The notes: generated from the letters alone by a model not told the origin. A stretch of DNA of 64,000 bases from Lepus europaeus (GCF_033115175.1 NC_084827.1:54931201-54995200); one strand, 5' to 3'; counted from the stretch's first letter, positions 10,803 to 21,770 are shown. Made by a program: numbers and translations.

Positions 10803-11714
10803 ACAACCTGGCCAGGATCACAGAACTAGCGAAGAGACCAGCTGGGATTTGTACCCGGGCCCCTCCCACTGCAGACCCTGCACCAACTCCTTCCTTGCTC
10901 CCATCAGTCTCCCGATCAGCAGCCAAGCGTGCTCACGCTGAGGAAGGCGGCCCTGGCCCCGGTGCACAGTCGCAGGGGTGGCCTGGGTGGAGTCCGACAC
11001 ACGCACACAGTGCCTTCCCTCCAGGGCCAAACAAGAGCCCTGCCCTCTGCTTCACACCTGTGGCAGGTGCCTGCTTCTGCCAGGGGCCAGGTGGAGTCCC
11101 TCTCCCGCAAGGATCGCTGCTCCGGTGAAGTGGGCAAGCCGGGAGGGAGAGGCCAGAGACGCCTGCCAGGGCACAGCTGAGGTGGAGGAGGGAGAGAACC
11201 TACGGGCTGCCGGTTCATTACCATGTTCAACTCTGGGCATTCGAGGGAGGTGGAAGTCTCCACACCCACACACAGACGGGGGCACTGAGACTCAGCAGCT
11301 TGTCCACACGTGCACAGCCGGAGGGGGATGGGGGCAGAGCCAGGACAGGGCCCACGCGATCGGACCTGAGAACCCAGTCTCTGTCCACTGTCGGGCCTGA
11401 AAGGAGATGTTGGACTAGAAGCCAGAAGAATTTCCTTGAGAAATTTGGCTGTGGGAGCTCCCCAGAGAAAGCGCCCAGCCAGACCACCCCATGTGACTGT
11501 CAGTCAGCAGCCCCTCCCATCACTTCAGGCTACCAGGCAGTTGTTCAGTCCCTCTTAACGCCAGCAGGTAATGGTGGGGGTTCCGGCTGGTGAGAAAGCG
11601 CTCCAACATAAAGAGACCACAGCAAGAATGCAGCCGTGGGGGCCGCAGAGGTGTGGGTCAGCTGGAAAGAAATAGAGACAGCACGGGGAGATGAAGAGTA
11701 AGAAATCTGTGTGA
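10803..11714. other. Intergenic DNA, mostly unassigned
   Basis: No exon or C-SINE recognised. 'GGGGGCACTGAGACTCAGCAGCTTGTCC' near 11279-11306 resembles a MIR core. Open frames on both strands overlap and show no family features. Confidence 0.35.
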
Positions 11715-12036
11715 GGCAGGCATTTGGCACAGCATTTAAGACACTGCTTGGGTGGGGGAAGGGGACACCAGTTTGAGTCCTGGCTGCTCCTCTTCCAGTT
11801 CAGCTCTCTGCTGTGGCCTCGGAAAGCAGTAGAAGATGACTGCTTGGGCCCCTGCCCAGCGTGGGAGACCCAGGAAAAGCTCCTGGCTTCAGATTGGCTC
11901 ATACAACCAGCTGTTGTAGCCAATGTGGGGAGTGACCCAGCAGATGGAAGATATCTCTCTCTCTCTCTTTCTCTCTCTCTCTCCCTGCCTCCTTCTCTCT
12001 CTGTAACTCTGCCTTTCAAATAAATAAACAAATTTT
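11715..12036 (+). mobile_element. C-SINE, older GGCATTTGGCAC type
   Basis: Head GAGGCAGGCATTTGGCAC, 'CCAGTTTGAGTCCTGGCTGC', a (CT)n tract at 11955-12001 and TTTCAAATAAATAAACAAA tail. Confidence 0.85.
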
Positions 12037-12350
12037 TCAATAAACAAACAGCTAAACAAAGCTAAGCTCCTGCCTCATCTGGGATCTTTTGTTCCCTTCC
12101 CGGTGCACGCATAGTGTATTCATGGAACCATAGGAGCCCACGATTGTGTGATGCACCAATATTTTATAGATTAACAGGAGAAGACATTGGCAATCAAGCC
12201 TCACACAATGCTGCCGTAGCACTTCAGAATCTGTATTTCGTGCTTGTTGAAGGATCTTGTTTGTATTTATTGAAGGGAAGGTGTCTCTTGTACACACATA
12301 AAAAAGGAAAGCATAAGCAAGGCAGTCCCTCTCCTCATATCTACAAGTTC

Positions 12351-12632
12351 TTTTTTTAAAGATTTATTTTATGTATTTGAAAGACAGAGTTACAGAGAGA
12401 GGGAGAGACGGAGAGAGAGGTCTTCCATCCACTGGTTCACTCCCCAGATGGCCGCAACGGCCGGAGCTGGTTTGGGTGAGGTTGAAGCTGGGAGCCAAGA
12501 ACTCAATCTAGGTCTCCCATGTGAGTGACAGGGACCCATGTGCCCCCTCCCGGGGTGTGCATTAGCAGGAAGCTGGACCTGGGACTCAAACCCAGCTATT
12601 CCAATAGGGGATACAGGTATTACAAGCAGTCT
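12351..12632 (-). mobile_element. C-SINE, head replaced by another insertion
   Basis: Starts TTTTTAAAGATTTATTTTATGTATTTGAAAGACAGAG and runs through the core to 'GGGGATACAGGTATTACAAGCAG', where the following SINE begins. The final head bases are absent or reduced. Confidence 0.8.
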
Positions 12633-12640
12633 CTCTCTCT

Positions 12641-12696
12641 CTTTTTTTTTTTTTAAGATTGATTTATTTATTTGAAAGGCAGAGTTACAGAGAGGC

Positions 12697-12738
<42 letters not shown>

Positions 12739-12995
12739 CTTTCATCCAGCAGTTCACTTCCCAAATAGCCGTAACAGCTGGAGCTGCGCCAATCCGAAAC
12801 CAGGAGCCAGGAGCTTCCTCCAGGTCTCCCACTTGGGTGCAGGGACCCAAGTACTTGGGCCATCTTCCACTGCTTTCCCAGGCCATAGCAGAGAGCTGGA
12901 TCAGAAGTGGAGCAGCCAGGACCTGAACTGGTGTCCACACGGGATGCTGGCACCGCAGGTGTTGGCTTTCCCCACTCCGCCACAGCGCCAGCCGC
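12641..12995 (-). mobile_element. C-SINE, full length
   Basis: T-tail plus AAGATTGATTTATTTATTTGAAAGGCAGAG, a long (GA)n tract near 12700-12735, 'GGAGCTTCCTCCAGGTCTCCCA', and head CACAGCGCCAGCC. Tandem and same-sense with the preceding copy. Confidence 0.9.
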
Positions 12996-13611
12996 ACATG
13001 TAGCATCTTAACCCCTGAAAGTCCTAAAGCTGCATTTCTCAGCTTCCCTGTAGCTTCCCCTAACAGGCTGTGCCCAGAGGAGGCCCCCAGTGAGGTAGTG
13101 ACTGGAGGAACTGGCAGGCGGAGGCTGTGCGCTGACACAGCAGGCAGCAGGGGACAGGGGTTGAAAGGTTGATCAGACCAATTGAGCAGCGTTACCTCTG
13201 GAAGCCTTGTATCATGTGCTTTTTCAGTCTTTCTAATGATTCTGCAGGGACAAACTTCTTTCTGCCCCAACTCGTTAAACTTGCCACCCAAGGCCTTGTC
13301 GTCCCTTCTCCCTTATTGACAAAACCCTGCTTTTGTTGGGGGTCAGCAGTATTTGCCCTGATGAAAAACTACACTTTCCAGGTGCCCTCGAGGAGAGCTA
13401 ACCACCTGCCAGTGAGAACGAAGTAGGTGTTGGTGGGGGAGCTTGTGGGAAGATCCCACAGAAATTTACTGTGTGCCCTTCACGTGTCCCCCAAAGTCAA
13501 GTCCCCCAGGTGGGGGCTGTGGGGCTCATCATAGCCATGGGGCACATATGCAACGGGAGCAGAGACACATCTTCACAAACAGATCGTGCCCTGAGATCCG
13601 TATTTGGAACC
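12996..13611. other. Intergenic DNA, nothing identified
   Basis: About 600 bases between two C-SINEs with no recognised element and no credible coding content. Confidence 0.35.
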
Positions 13612-13618
13612 CCAAGTT

Positions 13619-13656
<38 letters not shown>

Positions 13657-13901
13657 TTCCATTCACTGGTTCACTCCTCAAATGGACACAACAGCCAGGG
13701 CTGGGCCAGGCTGAAGCCAGGAGCCAAGAACTCTATCTGGGTCTCCCGTGTGTGTGTGTGGCAGGGGCTCAGGTACTTGGGCTGTCTTCTGCTGCTTTCC
13801 TAGGCACATTTGCAGGGAGCTATGTAGGAAGTGGAGCAGCCCTGACTTGAGCCAGAGTGCATATGGGATGCTGGTGGCAGCTTAGCTGAAGCCCCAGCCC
13901 C
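13612..13901 (-). mobile_element. C-SINE, 3'-truncated
   Basis: Begins in the (GA)n region at 13627-13651 without the T-tail, continues 'AAGCCAGGAGCCAAGAACTC' and ends at 'GCCCCAGCCCC'. A GTGTGTGTGTG tract (13750-13760) interrupts the 'CTCCCATGTGGG' segment. Confidence 0.75.
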
Positions 13902-14542
13902 AGGGAGGCAGCTTTTGAGACCTGGGTCCCTTGCCTCCTCATTCACAAAGGTGGAACCTCACGGAGAACGGCCGGAGCAAGACTGGGCTGCGGGCCGTGG
14001 CCCTGTAGCAGACGCAGGAAAGCAGACATCCTGAAAAAAGCGGCACGTGCGCCTGGATTGCCCAACAGATCCCAACTGGTGCTAACTGACCCTGAATGTA
14101 TTGAAAGAATATGGGAGGGTGTTAGTTTCTAAGCAAATACTCCGCCCAAGTGTATAAGGGACTCGAATGTCCTGGGAGTGGGGTGGAGCCCTGGAACCAA
14201 TTCCCCTCAGATACCAAGGGACAACTGTTCCCCTGGGCCTGGCCCCTCCCCTCCAATTCTGCTGTGGGCCTGTAATTGGGAGACTTGAAGAGTGGAAGGC
14301 CCCAGCTGCTTCTGCACATCAGGGCAAAGAGAATGGAAGAAAGTAGCCCGCAGGCCTTCTCGGTCTGCATCCACCAAGAGTTCTCTGCCAGGCAACAGCC
14401 CACAGGGAAGATCAGACTGGGAGTGTGGCTCTCCCCGCCCCCCACATTCACTGTGCCAGTGAGCAGAGGGGATAGGCGAGGGCTGAGATCAACAGTTATG
14501 GAGCCCAACAATGTCAGCCTTAAAAAAGGGGGGTGGGGGGAA
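13902..14542. other. Intergenic DNA, nothing identified
   Basis: About 640 bases with no recognised repeat or exon. A long minus-strand open frame here continues into the following SINE and is explained by the SINE's few stops. Confidence 0.35.
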
Positions 14543-14894
14543 GGGGGATGCTGTCGTGCAGCGGGGCAAAGCCACTGCCTGCAGTGCCGGCATCCCATAT
14601 TGGCACCAGTTTGAGTGCCGGCTGCTCCACTTCTGATCCAGTTCTCTGCTGTGGCCTGGGAAAGCAGTGGAAGATGGCCCAAGTCCTTGGGCCCCTGCAC
14701 CCATGTGGGTGACCTGGAAGAAGCTCCTGGTTCCTGGCTTTGGATTAGCGCAGCTCCATCGGTTGCAGCCAATTGGAGAGTGAACCAACGGAAGGAAAAC
14801 CTCTCTCTCTCTCTCTCTCTCTCTCTGCCTCTCCTTCTCTCTCTGTGTAACTCTGACTTTCAAATAAATAAATAAATCTTTAAAAAAAAAAAAA
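14543..14894 (+). mobile_element. C-SINE, full length
   Basis: Head 'GGGGGATGCTGTCGTGCAGC', 'CATATTGGCACCAGTTTGAG', (CT)n at 14802-14826, and TTTCAAATAAATAAATAAATC plus A-run tail. Confidence 0.9.
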
Positions 14895-14976
14895 CCTGTT
14901 CAGTAAATGACAATGGTCATAGGATCCATGTCCAGGATGTATCAAGAATTCTCATAAATCGGGACAAGAGGGTAAG

Positions 14977-15175
14977 ACGGCAGAAGATGGCCCAAGTAAT
15001 CAGGTCCTTGCCCTTTACATGGGAGACCTTGATGGAGCTCCTGGCTCCTCACTTTGGCCTAACCCAGCCCTGGCCGCTGAGGCCATTTGGGGAGTGAACC
15101 AGCAGAGGGATGAACTCTTTTTCTCTAATTCTGTCACTCTGCCTTTCAAATGAATAAAAAAATAAATATTTTTTT
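14977..15175 (+). mobile_element. C-SINE, 5'-truncated
   Basis: Only the 3' part: 'GGCAGAAGATGGCCCAAGTAATC' through 'GGGGAGTGAACCAGCAGAGGG' to TTTCAAATGAATAAAAAAATAAATA. Confidence 0.8.
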
Positions 15176-15367
15176 GAAGTGCAAAATCAGGCAAAACTAA
15201 ATCCTATATTCTAAAGTAATATATAAATATGTGAAAAGTGTAAAGAAAAGCAAAGGAATGATTAATACAAAACCAGAAGCTAGGGACCACCGGGGAGAGA
15301 GAGCGAGAGCATCACTGGAGAGGGAACCCAGGCTTCTAAGTCACCACAATGTGTGGTTTCCTTCTCT

Positions 15368-15675
15368 CTTTAAGATTGATTGATTTAAAAGGCAGAGTTA
15401 CAGAGAGAGAGAGAGATCTTCCATCCACTGGTCCACTCCCCAAATGGCTGCAACGGATAGGACTGATCCAGACCAAAGCCAGGGGCCTAGAACTCCATGC
15501 AGGTCTCCCACATGGGTGCAGGGATCCAAGTACTTGGGCCATCTCTGCTGCTTTCCCAGGAGCATTAGCAGGGACCTGGATTGGAAGTGGAGCAGCTGGG
15601 ACCAACATGGGCACTCATACCGGTTGCCTGCACTACAGGCAACAGCTGAACCCCTTGAGCCATGGTGCTGTCCCC
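15368..15675 (-). mobile_element. C-SINE
   Basis: TCTTTAAGATTGATTGATTTAAAAGGCAGAG tail end, 'CCATCCACTGGTCCACTCCCCAAATGG' and 'GCCATGGTGCTGTCCCC' head. Confidence 0.85.
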
Positions 15676-16714
15676 AGTGTGCTGTTTCTTTACCCACCTG
15701 TGGGCCAAGAAGACCTGGGGTTTGGTTTTGATTTTTACCAGTCCCTATGTATCATATACACTCTTTTATGTGTGAGGCATTTCACAGTCAAATAAAAACA
15801 CAACATACCAGGAGGCAGTGGCTGGGCAGTGATTACTTGCACACAGATTGGGCCAGAGTTAATACCTGGAGTTAATGGCTTTATGATGGACTATGTGCTA
15901 TACCCTGCGAGAAGGCAAAGTTACTGTATTACTAACAAATAAAAACCGAACGGCTGGCCACAAGGTCCTGACCCTGAACTCACTGCCAGTAGGAAGCAGG
16001 TTGTTGGCACACTGATTGTGGGTTCTAGTGTGGCCACAGGATCTCAGAGGGCACACACAGCACAGCCCAGTGGCTGGCCACCGCCAGGCAGCCAACTTGG
16101 GGTGGTGATTACAAGGTGCCCTCCCACTCTGTTTTCTGAGTGCAGTTTTCTCATGAAGATCTCCATCCTTTGCCCACCACGGTGTGGTCCATGGGATGGA
16201 TGACTTGCCTTGCAGTTTATGGCTTGCAGGTCCCTGACAAACTCCACCTGCCCCTGAGGGACAGGACAGCAACCCAAGGGTCCTGGGCTTTGAGCTGGAC
16301 CCAATCACGGGACAGGACATGGGAGGGGACATCTGTGGTTGGGATGAGCATGTAAGAGGTGACAGATGGCCCGATGAGAAGGTTGGAGTAGAAACTGCTA
16401 GTTGCTCACTGACCTAAACATCCTTTTCTTTCCTTGTTAATCAAACTCTGATTTTGGAGGGCAAATGAAGAGCTTAGCTAACAAAAGCTATATTTAGCAG
16501 CCTTCCCAGAAGATGAAGTAACCATGGGACAAGACCGTGACCCATGAAATTCAGGGAAATTGGAGCAGCAATTCAGAGATCACTTCTTCGAAAGAAATAT
16601 AACTCAGTTAGCAAGTGCTCGTCTTTCCTTGCCTTGTTTCTGGTGTCTGGAGCACAGAAGTGAATGTCGGAACAGCAGCAGATATGCTGTGACCATGAGG
16701 CACAGTTAGTGATA
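15676..16714. other. Intergenic DNA, unassigned old sequence
   Basis: About 1 kb with no recognised gene. A minus-strand open frame of 144 codons at 15898-16332 has no recognisable family motif, no splice partner and no upstream promoter signal; it may be part of an old, decayed transposon. No function is claimed. Confidence 0.3.
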
Positions 16715-17062
16715 GGGTTAATACAGATCGAATGTTCATGTCTCCCCAAATTTGTATGCTGAAACCCTAAACTTGTGAGAGTAGACAGAGAATAAGGAAG
16801 TAATGAAGATCAAATAATGTCAAAGGAGTGGAGCTGTGACATGATAGGATTGGTATCTTTGAAAGAAAAAAGTACTAGAGCTGTCTGTCGTCTCCCCACC
16901 CCGCCCATCCCCAACTCACATTCTCACGGGGGAGGCCACATGAGGACACAGTGGCTGCCTCGAGCCCAGGAAGGTCCGCATCAGAACCCAACCCTGCTGT
17001 GACCTTCACCTGTGACTCCTGGTCTACAAGAAAACAAATTTCTATTGTGTAAGACGGGAACC
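16715..17062 (+). mobile_element. MaLR-type LTR fragment (MLT1-like)
   Basis: The run 'TCATGTCTCCCCAAATTTGTATGCTGAAACCCTAAAC', then 'CACATGAGGACACAGTGGC', 'AGAACCCAACCCTGC' and 'AAAACAAATTTCTATTGTGTAAG' follows the order of the well-known mammalian-wide LTR that starts near 'GAATTGTGTCCCCCCAAAATTCATATG' and ends near 'AAATTTCTGTTGTTTAAG'. It is heavily diverged. It is a solitary LTR-like piece with no open reading frame. Confidence 0.5.
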
Positions 17063-17169
17063 GTGTGCTGATGGTGAGGACAAGGAAGGATTGCAGAATT
17101 CTATGATGAAGCCAGGAGCCAAGAAGCAAAGCATTTGATAATGGTAGCTGGAGACTGCCACTCACTTTC

Positions 17170-18366
17170 TATAATAGAAGTCAGCAGATAGAAGACTGTT
17201 GCAACGGCATAAACCACTCCACCCCACAGCAGAGCACACAGCCTCCTCCAGCGTATGTGAAACATTATCTAGGACAGACCCCAAGCCAAGCCTAACGTGA
17301 GCCTCCAGATGCTTGAAAACATTGAAATCATAGAAAGTGCGTTCTCCCACCACAGTGGAATTAAATAACAAGTCAAAAAGTGAAGCTATCCTTTGGAAGT
17401 GAGGAAGGAGCATGGTCTTTCCTCACCAGCAAACCATCCCTACAAGAAATCTCAACAGCAGTCCTACATTAGAAGGAATGTGACCATAAATAATAGCAAT
17501 CAGGAAAACACAGTACAAAATTCACTAACAGATATGCAAAAGAGAGACTCAAACTTATGACAGAAAGCAACCAAAACACAAAAATAATAACAAGAGGCAG
17601 AAAGAAATAGAGAATACAATTGGTAAGCAGTCAACAAAATGCCAGGAGTTGGTTCTTATCTATCAATATTAACCTTGATTAAATGGGTTCAATTCCTCTG
17701 GCAAGAATAGATATAGATTGGCTGAATGGATAAATAAAATAAGGCCCAACTTATTGCTGACTAAAACACACTCACTTCACAGGTCATAGACTGGAAATAT
17801 AGGGTTGGAAAAGATACACCATGCAAATAGAATCCAAAAATGGGCTAGAACCAGATAAAACAGACTTTAAACCAAAAACTATAAAGAGACAAAGAAGGGC
17901 ATTCTATGTTGTTAAGAGGTTGGGTCCAGCAAGAAGATATCGTAATCATAAATACATATGCATCCAACACAGGCCACCCAATACACAGAGCAAACAACAT
18001 TGGACCTAAAGGAGGGAGAGACAGACCCTAATAAAGTAACAGTGAGGGACTTCCACACCCCACGCCATCAATGTCCAGGTCACCCAGACAGAGATCGACA
18101 AAGACACATTACAGAGCAGATGGACCTGACATTGACAGCTGCAGAAAATGTGTCCTTCTCATCAGCACACAGAGCATCTTCTAGGATAGAACACATATTA
18201 GGCCACAAATCAAGTCTCAGCAAATTTTAAAAAAATGACATCCCTTCAGACCACAAATGAATAAAACTAAAAATCAACAAGAAGAAGGAGCGATTTACAA
18301 ATACATGGAAATTGAACAACACTCTGATAAATGACCAATGAATCACTGAAGAAATTAAAAAGGAAG
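17170..18366 (+). mobile_element. Old L1 ORF2 remnant, endonuclease part
   Basis: Plus-strand DNA resembling the L1 ORF2 5' half: 'CTGGCTGAATGGATAAATAAAATAAGGCCCAAC', 'GATAAAACAGACTTTAAACCAAAAACTATAAAGAGACAAAGAAGGGCATTC', 'GGGACTTCCACACCCCACG' and 'ACATATTAGGCCACAAATCAAGTCTCAGCAAATTT'. These words occur in mammalian L1 endonuclease-domain DNA. Multiple stops and frameshifts make it non-coding. A second stretch at about 17245-17400 matches a point further into ORF2 than the DNA after it, which suggests two overlapping fragments rather than one intact copy. Confidence 0.75.
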
Positions 18367-18384
18367 ACAAAATTTTTCTTTTAT

Positions 18385-18601
18385 AAGAAAAATCATTGAG
18401 TGATTGATTTGAATGACAGAGTGAAAGAGAGGTAGATCTTCCATCCACTGGTTTACTCCCCAGGTGGCCACAAAGCCAGGGCTGGGCCAGGTTGAAGCCA
18501 GGAGCTTAGAATTCCACCTGGGTCTCCCACGAGGGTAGCAGGGGCCCAAGTACTTGGGCTATATTCCATTGCTTTTCTAGGTGTATTAGAAGGAAGCTGG
18601 A
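18385..18601 (-). mobile_element. C-SINE fragment joined head-on to a young C-SINE 3' end
   Basis: Reverse-oriented older SINE: 'GTGATTGATTTGAATGACAGAGTG' to 'TATTAGAAGGAAGCTGGATCGG'. It stops abruptly where plus-oriented young-SINE sequence starts. It lies inside the L1 ORF2 remnant. Confidence 0.75.
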
Positions 18602-18712
18602 TCGGCCATTGGAGGGTGAACCAACGGCAAAAGGAAGACCTTTCTCTCTGTCTCTCTCTCTCTCACTGTCCACTCTGCCTGTCAAAAATAAAAAAATAAA
18701 ATAAAATAAATC
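18602..18712 (+). mobile_element. Young C-SINE, 3' end only
   Basis: 'CCATTGGAGGGTGAACCAACGGCAAAAGGAAGACC', CT stretch, 'CACTGTCCACTCTGCCTGTC' and an AAAATAAAAT tail. Only about 110 bases of the 3' end are present. A 5'-truncated insertion, an inversion during insertion, or gene conversion are all possible. Confidence 0.8.
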
Positions 18713-19043
18713 AAAATATTTCTTGAAGCAAATGAAAATACAACATATCAAAATCTGTGGGATACAGCAAAAGCAGAATGCAGTGAGTGTATATATTAAA
18801 TAATAGAAAAATTGTAAATAATTTAACAATGCATCTCAAAGACTTAGAAAAGCAAGAACAAAACTAATTCAAAATCAACAGGAGGCAAGAAATAATAAAA
18901 ATCAGAGCAGAAATAAATGAAACTAACAAAAATAAAAGTGAGAAAGTTGGTTCTTTGAAAAGACAAAATTCTTATCCAGAATAACAAAGAAAACAAAGGG
19001 AAAAATTTAAATAAATAAAATTAGAATGAGAAAGAAGGCACTA
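18713..19043 (+). mobile_element. Old L1 ORF2 remnant, continuation
   Basis: Continues the L1 after the SINE: 'GGATACAGCAAAAGCAGAATGCAG', 'AAATCAACAGGAGGCAAGAAATAATAAAAATCAGAGCAGAAATAAATGAAAC' and 'GAAAGTTGGTTCTTTGAAAAGA'. These are the linker between endonuclease and reverse transcriptase in L1. No open frame survives. Confidence 0.75.
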
Positions 19044-19301
19044 GGGGCTAGCATTGTGATATAGCAAGTAAAGCCACCACTGCAGTGCCAGCATCCCATA
19101 TTGGCACCAGTTCCAGTCCCAGCTGCCCCACTTCCAATCCAGCTCCCTGCTAATGTGCCTGGGAAAGCAGAAGATGTCCCAAGTCCCTGGGCCCTTGCAC
19201 CCATGCGGAAGACCCAGAAGAAGCTCCTGGCTCCTGGCTTCAACCTGGCCAAGTCCTGACCATTGCAGCCATTTGGGGAATGAACCAGTGGATGGGAAAT
19301 T

Positions 19302-19334
<33 letters not shown>

Positions 19335-19415
19335 TTCTCTCTCTCTTTCTGTACCTCTGCCTCTCTGTAACTCTGCCTTTCAAATAAATAAGTAAATCTT
19401 TTTTAAAAATACAAA
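19044..19415 (+). mobile_element. C-SINE inside L1
   Basis: Head GGGGCTAGCATTGTGATATAGC, 'CATATTGGCACCAGTTCCAG', a long CT tract (about 19303-19370) and TTTCAAATAAATAAGTAAATC tail. Splits the L1 remnant. Confidence 0.9.
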
Positions 19416-19705
19416 AGCCAAATATAATTTTAATATAGAATGGCAATTACTAGGGGTTGGAAGGGGCACAAGGGTTATAGGGAGTTTGGATAATGGGTTC
19501 CAAATCAGTTGCATCAAAGCAATACATCCCTAGTGTTTCGTAGCCTAGCCATGTGACTATAGTACTTACCATATAGGCAAATAGGAGAAAGGAGCTTCAA
19601 GTCTCCACTCACAAAGCAATGTCAAAGGAAAGGAAATGCTGATTGGCCTGATCAGACCAGTACACATTGTACAAGGGTACTGAAATGTCACACTGTAACC
19701 CCAAA
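19416..19705 (+). mobile_element. Old L1 3' end fragment
   Basis: Contains 'GGTTGGAAGGGGCACAAGGGTTATAGGGAGTTTGGATAATGGG' and 'CACATTGTACAAGGGTACTGAAATGTCACACTGTAACCCC', the pattern of old L1 3' UTR ends. It lies between ORF2-like pieces, so at least two L1 copies are involved here. Confidence 0.55.
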
Positions 19706-20126
19706 ATGGTTAAGAAGAAAAAAGAAATGAAATGCATACAAACTGAAAAGGAAGAAATGAAATTATTTCTCTTTGCAGACAATATGATCTTACATGTAGA
19801 AAACCCTAAAGATTATACACACACACAAACACGTTAGACATAATGAATCAAGCAAAGAAGCAGGGTACAAACCAGTATGCAAAAATAAGTTCATTGCTAT
19901 ACACAAACAATGCCTAATCCAAAAAAGAAATTAAGAAAGCAATTCCATAATCAACATTGCCAAAAAGAATAAAATACTAAAGAATAAACTTTCACCAAGG
20001 AGGCAAAAGATTTCTACTGAAAATCATAGAACACTGAAGAAGACACAAAATTGGAAGTCTTAATATTGCCAAGATGTCAGTGAGACTTAGAACTCTTTTA
20101 ATGCAGTTCGTACCATCCCATTAATG
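19706..20126 (+). mobile_element. Old L1 ORF2 remnant, reverse-transcriptase part
   Basis: 'TTATTTCTCTTTGCAGACAATATGATCTTACATGTAGAAAACCCTAAAG' encodes a decayed version of the L1 reverse-transcriptase FADD catalytic region, followed by 'AAAGAAATTAAGAAAGCAATTCC' and 'AAGAATAAAATACTAAAGAATAAAC'. Broken by stops and frameshifts. Confidence 0.75.
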
Positions 20127-20465
20127 TGGGCAGGAGTTTGGTGCACAGTTAGGATGCTGCTCAGGGTGACAGCAAATTGCAGTGCCTGGTTTGATTCCCA
20201 GCTCCCTTGCTTTTGATCCAGCCTCCTGCTGATGTGCACCACGGGAGGCGGGAGACCACAGCTCAAATGCTTGGATCCCCCCCACCCACGTGGGAGACCC
20301 AAATTGAGTTTTGGGATCCTGGCTCTTACTTGGCCGAACCCTGGCTCTTGTGATTATTTGAGGCATAAATAGGTGGATAGAAGATCTCTCTCTGTCTCTG
20401 TCTCCATCTGTCTCTCTGTCTTCCTGCCTTTCAAATAAAATGAAAACAAATAGTTAATTTTTTTA
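20127..20465 (+). mobile_element. C-SINE, older GGCAGGAGTTTGGTGCA type
   Basis: Head 'TGGGCAGGAGTTTGGTGC', 'CCCACCCACGTGGGAGACCC', CT stretch and TTTCAAATAAAATGAAAAC tail; it interrupts the L1. Confidence 0.8.
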
Positions 20466-20569
20466 AATCCTAACAATGGTTTTTGTAGACATAGAAAAAT
20501 CCTTCCAAATATTCTGTGGAATTTCAAGACATCATGAATGGCCCAAAAAAATCTTTAAAAACAACAAAG
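20466..20569 (+). mobile_element. Old L1 ORF2 remnant, last piece
   Basis: 'TTTCAAGACATCATGAATGGCCCAAAAAAATCTTTAAAAACAAC' resembles the L1 segment that follows the reverse-transcriptase core. Short and diverged. Confidence 0.5.
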
Positions 20570-20686
20570 GAGCACTAGCAGAGAGCTGGATTGGAAGTGG
20601 AGCAACTGGGACTCAAACCAGCACCCATATGGGATGCAGGCACTCCAAGTGGCAGCTTAACCTGCTATACCGCAGAATCGGCCTCA
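20570..20686 (-). mobile_element. C-SINE, head half only
   Basis: 'GCAGAGAGCTGGATTGGAAGTGGAGC' to 'CGCAGAATCGGCCTC'. The tail half is missing. Confidence 0.8.
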
Positions 20687-20721
20687 CACTAAACATTTTG
20701 TACTCACCACCTACATTCCTA

Positions 20722-21059
20722 TTTTTTTTTCAAGATTTATTTATTTATTTATTTGAAAGGCAGAATTACAGAGAGGCAGAGAGAAAGAGAGAGAGAGATA
20801 GTCTTCCATCCGCTGGTTCACTCCTCAAATGGCTGCAACAGCTGGAGCTGGACCAATCCGCAGTCAGGGGCCAAGAGCTTCTTCCAGGTCTCCCACATGT
20901 GTGCAGGGGCCCAAGCACTTGGGCCATCCTCTACTGCTTTCCCAGGCCATGGCAGAGAGCTGGATAGAAAGTGGAGCAGCCAGGATTCAAACAAGCGCCC
21001 ATATGGGATGCTGGCACTGCAGGTAGTGGCTTTACCTGCTATGCCACAGCACCAGCCCC
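20722..21059 (-). mobile_element. C-SINE, full length
   Basis: T-run, AAGATTTATTTATTTATTTATTTGAAAGGCAG, 'CCAAGAGCTTCTTCCAGGTCTCCCACATG', head 'GCCACAGCACCAGCCCC'. Confidence 0.9.
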
Positions 21060-21069
21060 TACATTATTA

Positions 21070-21366
21070 TATTTTAAAGATTGATTTATTTACTTGAAAA
21101 GCAGAGTGACAGAGAGAGGGGAGACAGAGTGAGAGAGGTATCTTCCATCTGCTAGTTCATTCCCCATATAGCCACAACAGTCAGGGTTGTGCCAGCCTGA
21201 AGCCAGGAGCTAGGAACTCCATCCTGGTGTCCCACATAGGTGACAGTGCTCAACTGCTTGGGCCATCATCTGCTGTCTTCCTAGACACTCTAGGAGGAAG
21301 CTGGATTGGAAGCAGGGCAGCCTGGACCAGCATTCCAATATGGGAATGCACCATGATGCTGGCCCC
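21070..21366 (-). mobile_element. C-SINE, older diverged copy
   Basis: 'TTTTAAAGATTGATTTATTTACTTGAAAAGCAGAG' through 'GAAGCCAGGAGC' to 'CACCATGATGCTGGCCCC'. Confidence 0.8.
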
Positions 21367-21492
21367 ATCACCTAAATTTTACTCTATCAATGAATCCATC
21401 CATTAATCCACCTTATTGTTTTTATGAATTTCTGAGTCAAGTCACTGATAAATATCTCCTTGTGTGCATTAATGAGTTCAGTACTTTCTTCT

Positions 21493-21770
21493 GGGGTGGG
21501 CATTTGGTGCCGTGGTTAGGAAGTCAGTGCCTGGTCCGAGTCCTGGCTCCTCTGCTTCCCATCCTGCTTCCTGCTGATGTGCACTCTGGGAGACAGGTGA
21601 TGGCTCAAGTATTTGGGTTCTTGCCACCCTTGTGGGAGACCCAGGTTGAGTTCCAGGCTCCTGTTCCACCTGGATCAGCCATGGCTGTTCCAAGCATTTG
21701 GGGAGTGAGCCAGTGGGTGAGATCTCTGTCTCTTTGCCTTTCAAGTAAAATGAAATTTAAAAAATAAATT
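21493..21770 (+). mobile_element. C-SINE, older GGCATTTGGTGC type
   Basis: Head 'GGGGTGGGCATTTGGTGCCGTGG', 'GGAGACCCAGGTTGAGTTCCAGG', 'GCCTTTCAAGTAAAATG' tail. Confidence 0.8.

Noticed and set aside
12390..13291. Long open frames of about 200 codons on both strands
   Set aside because: They are C-SINE sequence read through the CT/GA tract (poly Ser-Leu or Arg-Glu runs), a pattern repeated at every C-SINE in the window.
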